Source: an uncultured Christensenella sp. (lineage in GTDB: Bacteria; Bacillota; Clostridia; Christensenellales; Borkfalkiaceae). From it: a stretch of 7,126 nt of DNA. Under the pieces are notes generated by a model, which ran no database searches, had not been told where the DNA came from, and saw only the letters and a list, made by a program, of their open reading frames with translations. The position numbers were made by a program, and so were the translations under genes. The stretch lies in the NCBI GenBank assembly GCA_910578765.1, contig CAJTRW010000043.1, forward strand, positions 1 to 7,126, in the 5' to 3' direction. Positions within the stretch are counted from its first letter, which is position 1, and each line of letters starts with the position of its first letter. Shown piece after piece: positions 1-4,758 of the stretch.

Positions 1-245
1 TTATAAAGAACAGTCAGTACACGTTTATCTTCAAACTGTCCGCGCCCGATATGAAAGACGTCTTGGACGTTTACAGAGCGGGCGACAGCTTTAACGACGA
101 GGAACAGAGAATGATTATCTCAGCGGTTACGGGACAAGCGTTTTTCGTAGGCTCGACAGAGCTTCGCGCTTGCGTTCGCATACAAGCAGGGAACTACGCA
201 AAGGAATTGTTTAACGAAGAAAAGAAAGAGGAGGGAGAAATTTGA
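1..245 (+). CDS. 3' end of a probable VirB4-like conjugation ATPase (5' end outside the window)
   Basis: The frame is open from the first bases of the window (first whole codon at 3-5) to a TGA at 243-245, so this is a C-terminal fragment of about 80 residues. The internal ATG at 51 is not a credible start because the reading frame continues upstream without a ribosome site. The visible stretch has a buried strand (TFIFKL), then an acidic helical segment (APDMKDVLDVY), a second helix (DEEQRMIISA), a Gly-containing turn and strand (TGQAFFVGS), and a charged Glu/Lys-rich tail. This order resembles the end of VirB4/TraE-family ATPases that power type IV secretion in conjugative elements. The next gene, which has a pilin-like C-terminus, fits such a context. 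The assignment is inferred from pattern only: the Walker motifs lie outside the window, so another P-loop ATPase of the transfer locus, such as a VirD4-type coupling protein, is possible. Confidence 0.5.
   Translation, partial: IKNSQYTFIFKLSAPDMKDVLDVYRAGDSFNDEEQRMIISAVTGQAFFVGSTELRACVRIQAGNYAKELFNEEKKEEGEI
229..234 (+). promoter_or_regulatory. Ribosome binding site deciding a TTG start
   Basis: AGGAGG lies 7 bases before TTG at 242-244. This perfect Shine-Dalgarno site supports TTG as the start of the next gene; the first in-frame ATG (269) has no comparable site and would cut into the signal peptide. The TTG overlaps the TGA of the upstream gene (TTGA, 242-245), a classic translational-coupling arrangement. 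Confidence 0.85.
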
Positions 246-2290
246 AAGTCAGAACAAAAGGTTTTTTGATGGGCGCGGCATTTGTATTGCTTATGGCATT
301 GCTTGTCTTGCTTGCCGTGTTTACGGATAAACCGTTGGCGGCGAGTGCGGCGACCACGCCGAGATATGCTGTTGCATTCAATTATTCAGCTAACTATACA
401 TACGGTACGGGTGGCGGTGTAACTAATTATCCAAGTTCTGGAACAGGCACATATAGTGCTTCATTTACTTGGGGCGCGAATAGGTCGAATTATACGATTT
501 CTGTTTCTATGTACGGAAGTTCTGCTTCGGGTACAGGTTCTTTTGTGAACGGCGGGTATATAGATTCGACTGATGTTACAGTTGAGATTTCGTCAAGTAT
601 CAGTATGACTGTAACGATAAATAATTCAAGTGGCACAAAGGTTGGCTCGGGTTCTAAAAAAGCAACGGCAAGCGGTTTGACGGAAGGTACATACACTGTT
701 AAAATTTCGGGTAGCGGTGGCGGCTCGATAAATTCACGCGCAGGTTGGAGTGCAAGTTTTAACGGTTCGTTTGAGTTTAGCATTGATGGTAATGCGCCTA
801 CAATAAATGGGGCTTCCACTTCCACAACGGGTAAGTACGTTAATACTGCGTTTACCGTTACGGCTTTGGATAGCGCGAGCGGAGTAAAGGCTTTGTATAT
901 GAAAGCACCGAATAACAGCACGTTTTATTCCGTCGGTACTTCTACAACCGTAAATAAAGGAAGCGCGAACGGAAGATATACTTTCTATGCCGAGGACAAT
1001 GCAGGGAATCGGTCAGGGTATTATTATGTAAACTTCGACGATACGCCCCCTACAATGACTTGTTCGGGCGCAGGGTTTGGTGTGAATACAAATAAAGGGT
1101 TTACAGTGAGAGCGGAAGATAATTCGGGGAGTGTTACACTTTACTACAAAGTCGACGACGGTAATTGGATAGCTAAAAACGGCAGCTTCAATTCAACGAT
1201 TTTTTCGGACGATGCCACTTACTATTTTTATGCGGAGGATGACTACGGTAATAGAACGGAAGAACGTTGGGTGCAGCTCGGCGCAGAGTTGAGCGGTGAG
1301 TTTGTAAAATCGGATACGGACAACAGCGTTTACTTTACTTGGGACAGAGCGTCTTGGACGGCAACACTCGACGATAAACCGTACACCAAAGGCGCGTGGA
1401 TAAGAGCGGAAGGGGAACACACGATTAAACTTTCGTCCAAAACAAAGAGCGCGGTTTACCCTTACAAAATAGACCACTACTATGTTCAGACAATGGAAAA
1501 GCCTACTTGCACGAGCGGCGGCTATTTGCAGTACGATTGCGTTCAATGCGGTGATAAGTATACGGATTATTCCATAGAGGAAACGGGACATTATTACGTT
1601 GCGTCCACAACGGTGGCAACCTGTACGAACGGCGGCTATACCGTTTATACCTGTACCCGTTGCGGCGACAGTTACACGGACAACTATACCAATCCGCTCG
1701 GTCATAACTATGAGTCAACGTATATGCCCGCTTCTTGCACGGAGTACGGAAAGACGGTATTCACTTGTCAAGTATGCGGTAGCGGTTACTACGAAACAGA
1801 CGGAACGCTTCCTACGGGGCATAACTATACCAACGAAGTAGTAACTTCGCCGACGTGTACGACGGACGGTTTGCGCCGCAGCACTTGCGAAATTTGCGGC
1901 GATGTATTCGATACCAAAATTACGGCTAACGGGCATAACTACACAATAACGGAATCTTCTTCGGCAAAAGGAAAAGTAACGAGAACGTACACTTGTACGG
2001 TTTGTCATCATAGCTATAAGCAAGAGCTTGGCGATCAGTACGAAGAAGTTACCAACTATGTCGAGTATCTGTTTGAGCAGTACGAGCCGTATATGTGGTG
2101 GGTGCTACTTGCTTCGGCAGGAGTTTGGAGTATTGTTGTTGGCGTTATGATTGCCATAGCCCACAAGAACGAGGAGAAAGAAAAAGCGAAGAAAATGCTT
2201 GTCAACTATGTAATCGGCTTGGTGGTTATCGCAGTAATTGTAGTTGCGTGTCCTTTCCTTATTAGAGGAATTGCGGCACTTGTAACGTAA
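242..2290 (+). CDS. Secreted Ig-like and Cys-repeat surface protein with a C-terminal VirB2-like membrane hairpin
   Basis: This 682-residue protein starts at TTG. Residues 7-27 are a hydrophobic signal segment after MKVRTK, with a likely cleavage site at ASA/A (36/37). Residues 40-180 are Ser/Gly/Thr/Tyr-rich. Two Ig-like modules follow (about 181-266 and 267-346), each ending in the same YxFYAEDxxGNR strand (246-257 and 327-338); a third beta-rich module may span 350-415. Residues 421-590 hold four Cys/His repeats and a degenerate fifth. The C-terminus has two membrane segments (about 617-640 and 653-680) joined by a charged loop, HKNEEKEKAKK, that should be cytoplasmic. This hairpin, with both ends outside, is the layout of VirB2/TrbC-type conjugative pilins. 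I infer a surface-exposed component of the transfer apparatus or an adhesin; a plain membrane-anchored surface protein is the alternative. It is translationally coupled to the upstream VirB4-like gene. The fusion is unusual, since VirB2 proteins are normally small. Confidence 0.65.
   Translation: MKVRTKGFLMGAAFVLLMALLVLLAVFTDKPLAASAATTPRYAVAFNYSANYTYGTGGGVTNYPSSGTGTYSASFTWGANRSNYTISVSMYGSSASGTGSFVNGGYIDSTDVTVEISSSISMTVTINNSSGTKVGSGSKKATASGLTEGTYTVKISGSGGGSINSRAGWSASFNGSFEFSIDGNAPTINGASTSTTGKYVNTAFTVTALDSASGVKALYMKAPNNSTFYSVGTSTTVNKGSANGRYTFYAEDNAGNRSGYYYVNFDDTPPTMTCSGAGFGVNTNKGFTVRAEDNSGSVTLYYKVDDGNWIAKNGSFNSTIFSDDATYYFYAEDDYGNRTEERWVQLGAELSGEFVKSDTDNSVYFTWDRASWTATLDDKPYTKGAWIRAEGEHTIKLSSKTKSAVYPYKIDHYYVQTMEKPTCTSGGYLQYDCVQCGDKYTDYSIEETGHYYVASTTVATCTNGGYTVYTCTRCGDSYTDNYTNPLGHNYESTYMPASCTEYGKTVFTCQVCGSGYYETDGTLPTGHNYTNEVVTSPTCTTDGLRRSTCEICGDVFDTKITANGHNYTITESSSAKGKVTRTYTCTVCHHSYKQELGDQYEEVTNYVEYLFEQYEPYMWWVLLASAGVWSIVVGVMIAIAHKNEEKEKAKKMLVNYVIGLVVIAVIVVACPFLIRGIAALVT
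1502..2011 (+). repeat. Protein-level tandem repeats: C-x9-C-x2-C ... GHxY
   Basis: Within the surface protein, Cys triplets at residues 423/433/436, 461/471/474, 499/509/512 and 539/549/552 all keep C-x9-C-x2-C, and each is followed 13 to 15 residues later by a GH histidine (450, 488, 527, 565). The period is 38, 38 and 40 residues. A fifth unit keeps CxxC (585/588) and nearby His but has Ala at the position of the first Cys. The repeats are diverged at DNA level. Three Cys plus one His per unit could bind one metal ion such as zinc, although the odd cysteine count would also allow disulfides between units. Similar Cys/GH repeats are familiar from large Clostridia surface proteins; their function is not known to me. 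Confidence 0.8.
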
Positions 2291-2305
2291 AAAGAATAAC
2301 GGTAT

Positions 2306-2329
2306 GTTGCGCTCGACAACGGGCGCAAC
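2306..2329 (+). terminator. Hairpin after the surface protein gene, possible weak terminator
   Basis: Ten base pairs (2306-2315 with 2320-2329, one G-T wobble) close an ACAA tetraloop 16 bases after the stop codon. A run of six T lies at 2344-2349, about 14 bases beyond the stem, which is too far for a textbook intrinsic terminator. It may instead stabilise the mRNA 3' end or act with Rho. Confidence 0.45.
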
Positions 2330-2381
2330 TCAAACCGATAAAATTTTTTGACGATTCGCCGAGAAACTTGCGCGAAACCTA

Positions 2382-2410
2382 TTGACAAAAGGAACAAACA
2401 AGACTATAAT
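2382..2410 (+). promoter_or_regulatory. Consensus sigma-70 (SigA) promoter
   Basis: TTGACA (2382-2387) and TATAAT (2405-2410) both match consensus and are 17 bases apart, the optimal spacing. Transcription should begin near 2416-2418 and read into the TnpV-like gene at 2462. So strong a promoter inside a mobile element suggests high basal expression unless repressed, and a dyad lies right at the start site. Confidence 0.9.
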
Positions 2411-2418
2411 AAGTATAC

Positions 2419-2436
2419 CGTCGTATTGATACGACG
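2419..2436 (+). promoter_or_regulatory. 18-bp perfect dyad at the transcription start, likely operator
   Basis: CGTCGTAT-TG-ATACGACG is a perfect 8+2+8 inverted repeat that begins about 9 bases after the -10 box, so it covers roughly +2 to +20. This is a position from which a bound dimeric repressor would block initiation. It could also form a short hairpin at the very 5' end of the transcript, but the 2-base loop is too tight for a full stem. The small ribbon-helix-helix-like protein encoded downstream is one candidate binder; this is inference. Confidence 0.6.
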
Positions 2437-2461
2437 CGAATATAAACCGCAGGAGGTTATT

Positions 2462-2815
2462 ATGAACAAGGCAGAGATTTTGAGAAAGGCGCAGAGCGAC
2501 GAGGGTATGACCGTTGCGGAAATCAAGGCGTACCAAATGATGGTAGAGCAGAAACCGCAGGTATACGGTAAGTGGGGAACGCTGAAATTGCAATACCTTA
2601 AAGAAAAGGGTATTGATTGGACTATCGCCAATCTTCCCGAATACTTGCACGGTATTGATAGGCAAGCAGACCGTATGTATGAAACGATATATGCGAAGTT
2701 GTCGGCATCGCCGCAGTACAAAAAGATGGGCGACTTTATGAAAGACTTGCAAATCGAAACGGAGATCAAAAACCGAATTGACGAGGAAATCTTAAACGAG
2801 CTTATTTATGTGTAA
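2462..2815 (+). CDS. tnpV: TnpV-family transposon protein
   Basis: This 117-residue protein starts at ATG 2462, where AGGAGG (2451-2456) lies 5 bases upstream; extending the frame further upstream would run through the promoter and operator. TnpV features are visible. A YGKWGTLKLQYLKE segment spans residues 35-48. A helix ending in GIDRQAD (64-70) follows, then a charged helical C-terminus that closes with NRIDEEILNELIYV (104-117). The family is a small accessory protein named from Tn4451-type mobilisable transposons and common in Clostridia elements; its biochemical role is unknown. Length fits the family (about 110-130). It is the first gene after a strong promoter with a dyad at its start and is followed by the ribbon-helix-helix-like gene after 11 bases, so the two form an operon. 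The N-terminal 34 residues look less conserved and more helical than the rest. Confidence 0.8.
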   Translation: MNKAEILRKAQSDEGMTVAEIKAYQMMVEQKPQVYGKWGTLKLQYLKEKGIDWTIANLPEYLHGIDRQADRMYETIYAKLSASPQYKKMGDFMKDLQIETEIKNRIDEEILNELIYV

Positions 2816-2826
2816 GGAGAAGCGGT

Positions 2827-3054
2827 ATGGAACGTAAAGAGAATACGCCCGAAAGGGAAAGAAAGCGTATCTATGAAGAAAAGCATAAGACTGAGCGTAA
2901 AGCGAAGTGCAAGATTTGGGGGACAAGTTTAGACCGCGTTTATGCGGACGAAATAGACGAGTTCTTGTCAAAGTATCATATAACCAAAGTTGCTCTTATA
3001 GCCGCAGGCTTTGAAGCACTAAAAGAACAAATTGAAAAAACAAAAATAGAATAA
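2827..3054 (+). CDS. Small ribbon-helix-helix-like DNA-binding protein
   Basis: This is a 75-residue protein. AAGGAG (2814-2819) overlaps the tnpV stop and sits 7 bases before ATG 2827, so the two genes are probably co-translated. The first 27 residues are extremely charged (Glu, Lys, Arg), probably a flexible or DNA-contacting arm. Residues 27-34 (KCKIWGTS) look like the single beta strand, 37-50 the first helix and 53-70 the second, with the turn at HITK. This is the ribbon-helix-helix plan of Arc/MetJ-type dimers and of small accessory proteins of mobile elements. It could repress the promoter at 2382-2410, act in the relaxosome, or help recombination; nothing in the sequence settles which. 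The fold is assigned from the pattern of hydrophobic residues, not from a strong family signature. Confidence 0.6.
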   Translation: MERKENTPERERKRIYEEKHKTERKAKCKIWGTSLDRVYADEIDEFLSKYHITKVALIAAGFEALKEQIEKTKIE

Positions 3055-3069
3055 ACGAAATGTTGTTAC

Positions 3070-3111
3070 GGCATAATCGTCATTCTGTCAGAGGGTATTG
3101 GCGATTATGCC
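3070..3111 (+). promoter_or_regulatory. Long-range hairpin, possible antiterminator arm
   Basis: GGCATAATCG (3070-3079) is the exact reverse complement of CGATTATGCC (3102-3111), and pairing extends inward to 3082/3099 with one G-T, giving 13 base pairs around a 16-base loop. It shares 3099-3102 and 3109-3111 with the hairpin at 3092-3119, so the two cannot form together. The left arm begins 16 bases after the stop of the previous gene, just past the reach of a terminating ribosome. Confidence 0.6.
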
Positions 3112-3128
3112 AATACCCTTGAATTTTT
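3092..3128 (+). terminator. Hairpin before the xis-int operon, possible attenuator terminator
   Basis: AGGGTATTGGC (3092-3102) pairs perfectly with GCCAATACCCT (3109-3119) around the loop GATTAT: 11 base pairs, 12 with a terminal G-T. A T-rich tail (3119-3128, ending in five T) follows, a moderate intrinsic terminator. The ribosome site of the next gene (3129-3134) lies directly downstream. I see no good promoter between 3055 and 3091, so transcription of the recombination genes probably reads through from the tnpV promoter and must pass this structure. It could alternatively be a protein-binding site. Confidence 0.6.
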
Positions 3129-3138
3129 AGGAGGGTAA

Positions 3139-3333
3139 ATGACATTAGCAAGGATGCGCTCAATATACGAAGCGTTGGACTTAATTCAGCAAAATGATCC
3201 TAATACAGCTTTGACTTATAACAGCATAAAGAAGTTGTGTTTGGACGGTAAAATTAGATATTTTACATCGGGCAAAAAAATAATTCTAAACTATGATGAC
3301 TTGATTGCCCTAATCGGTATCACGGAGGACTAA
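3139..3333 (+). CDS. Excisionase-like (Xis) winged-helix protein
   Basis: This 64-residue protein starts at ATG 3139 after AGGAGG at 3129-3134 (4-base spacing). Residues 24-39 (ALTYNSIKKLCLDGKI) form the helix-turn-helix part and 41-59 (YFTSGKKIILNYDDLIALI) the wing and last helix. That is the pattern of MerR/excisionase-type small DNA-binding proteins: a helix pair, a GxI turn, a GKK wing, then a DxL helix. Such proteins usually sit directly before a tyrosine recombinase gene. They bend att DNA to favour excision over integration, and often regulate int. Its stop is 3 bases before the recombinase start, so translation is coupled. The family is too diverged for a firm gene name. It lacks the acidic or basic extensions of phage Xis proteins. 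Confidence 0.7.
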   Translation: MTLARMRSIYEALDLIQQNDPNTALTYNSIKKLCLDGKIRYFTSGKKIILNYDDLIALIGITED

Positions 3334-3336
3334 ACT

Positions 3337-4758
3337 ATGGCGACCATCATACGGCGAGATGGAAAGAAAGGAGTATCATACAAGATACAAGTAGCAGTAA
3401 AAGACGTTGGACTTGGCAAGACGGTAACTAAAAGTACAACGTGGAAACCCGAAAAAGGAATGTCGGAAAAGGAAATAGAAACCGCTTGCACAATATTTGC
3501 AGATGCCTTTGAAAAGCAAGTTGTTGATTCTTTTAAGACAGCGGAAGATGATAAGGGAAATGTAAATATTACATTTCGCGGATTGGCTGAAAAGTGGCTT
3601 GTTCGTGCCACTAATATGTATGGGGGAAGCTACGAAGGAAACGCAAGTATGGCGTTGGAAAAAATTTTGCCGATGATTGGTGGGTATAAAGTAAAAGATA
3701 TAACGGCAAGTATAGTTCAATCCGTCTTTAACAAAATTGACGACTTACGAAAAACGGTGGAGATAATATACCCCAAGAAATATATCAAAGATATTTTGGC
3801 AAGGCAGGGCATTTCTTTCGTTTGGCTCAGAAAGGAAACCGAATTGAATGACGCTTCAATTAGTCTTGTATATAACGGTAAAAGAGTTGGACGAAAGTTT
3901 GCGAGTATGTTTGCCGAAGTTTGTGGTATGAGCATTGATAGGCTATTCGATATAGAAACTCACGAGGAAGAGTATGCGTTTAAGACAAGAAAGAGATTTA
4001 AGGTAGTAATATACAATATTTTAGCCTACGCTGTTCGTTTATGTATTGTAGAAAGAAACTATGCAAGTAGTGAATATGTTGATATGGGAAAAGATACGCC
4101 GCAAGAAATCAGTTGTATGGACGAGGAAGAATTGCGAAAGTTCTACGACGCTCTTATTCACGTTGATAATATTCAATGGCGTGTGGCGGTTTTAACTGTC
4201 TTAATGACAGGGATGCGGCGTGGAGAATTATGCGGCTTGAATTGGGATGACATAGATTTAGAAAATGCTAAAATTAGCATTAGACGGTCGTACTCCGAAT
4301 CGCCGCGACACGGAATAATTCTAAAAGAGCCAAAAACGGCAAAGTCTAAAAGAACATTTGCTATTCCGGATATTCTTGTTAATGCACTGAAAGAATACAA
4401 GGAATGGTATGAAACTCAAAGAACTCTTTGGGGTGATCGTTGGGTGGAAAGCGGAAGCGTTTTTATACAACGTGATGGTAAAAGAGTACATCCAGCAAAT
4501 ATCAAAATGTGGGTAAATAAAACTTGTAAATTGGCAGGGATAAAACATTTCTCCGTACATAGTTTGCGACACACGAACATATCATTGCAAATAATGGCAG
4601 GTGTACCTATTGTAACGGTCGCAGGACGAGCAGGACATTCAAGAACAAGTACAACGACCGACACTTATGCTTATTATATTCAAAGCTCTGATAAAACTGC
4701 GGCTCAAACTCTTAATAATATATTCTCTACGGCAGGACAAAGCAATGTATTCGATTAG
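3337..4758 (+). CDS. Tyrosine recombinase/integrase 1 with embedded HTH-like module
   Basis: This 473-residue enzyme should cut and rejoin att DNA to integrate and excise the element. GGAGG (3324-3328) lies 8 bases before ATG 3337. Residues 1-65 look like the arm-type DNA-binding domain and about 78-245 the core-binding SAM-like domain. The catalytic domain spans about 260-465, with Arg294 in TGMRRGE, Lys333 in EPKTAKSKR, His408/Arg411 in HSLRH, His434 in AGHSRTS and the nucleophile Tyr444 in TDTYAYY. All are present, so it should be active. It is longer than Tn916 Int (about 405 residues) because of roughly 60 extra residues (147-206) inside the core-binding domain. These resemble a Cro/cI helix-turn-helix: ILARQGIS, WLRKETEL, ASISLVYNGK and MFAEVCGMSIDRLF. 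Its 3' end overlaps recombinase 2 by 14 bases. Confidence 0.9.
   Translation: MATIIRRDGKKGVSYKIQVAVKDVGLGKTVTKSTTWKPEKGMSEKEIETACTIFADAFEKQVVDSFKTAEDDKGNVNITFRGLAEKWLVRATNMYGGSYEGNASMALEKILPMIGGYKVKDITASIVQSVFNKIDDLRKTVEIIYPKKYIKDILARQGISFVWLRKETELNDASISLVYNGKRVGRKFASMFAEVCGMSIDRLFDIETHEEEYAFKTRKRFKVVIYNILAYAVRLCIVERNYASSEYVDMGKDTPQEISCMDEEELRKFYDALIHVDNIQWRVAVLTVLMTGMRRGELCGLNWDDIDLENAKISIRRSYSESPRHGIILKEPKTAKSKRTFAIPDILVNALKEYKEWYETQRTLWGDRWVESGSVFIQRDGKRVHPANIKMWVNKTCKLAGIKHFSVHSLRHTNISLQIMAGVPIVTVAGRAGHSRTSTTTDTYAYYIQSSDKTAAQTLNNIFSTAGQSNVFD
3775..3954 (+). other. HTH-like insert in recombinase 1
   Basis: Residues 147-206 of recombinase 1 separate two parts of the core-binding domain. 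The pattern is helix, GIS turn, second helix, then SISLVYNGKR as a possible recognition helix, and a last helix ending in GMSIDRLF. This is typical of XRE/Cro helix-turn-helix proteins, where a GV-x-x-x-LF ending is common. The call is inferred from residue pattern. Confidence 0.5.

Noticed and set aside
490..921. Long minus-strand open frame opposite the surface protein gene
   Set aside because: It has no ribosome site, and its composition is what one expects opposite the Ser/Gly/Thr-rich coding strand; the plus-strand protein has a clear signal peptide and domain order.
1193..2023. Several Arg/Cys-rich open frames on both strands within the Cys-repeat region
   Set aside because: They mirror the repeated coding strand, have low-complexity composition and lack start signals.
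2348..2461. Longer N-terminus for the TnpV-like protein
   Set aside because: The extension runs through the -35, -10 and dyad; ATG 2462 has a perfect ribosome site and gives the usual family length.
4667..4744. Longer N-terminus for recombinase 2
   Set aside because: The added residues only reflect the overlapping end of recombinase 1 in another frame, whereas a start at 4745 aligns with the start of recombinase 1.
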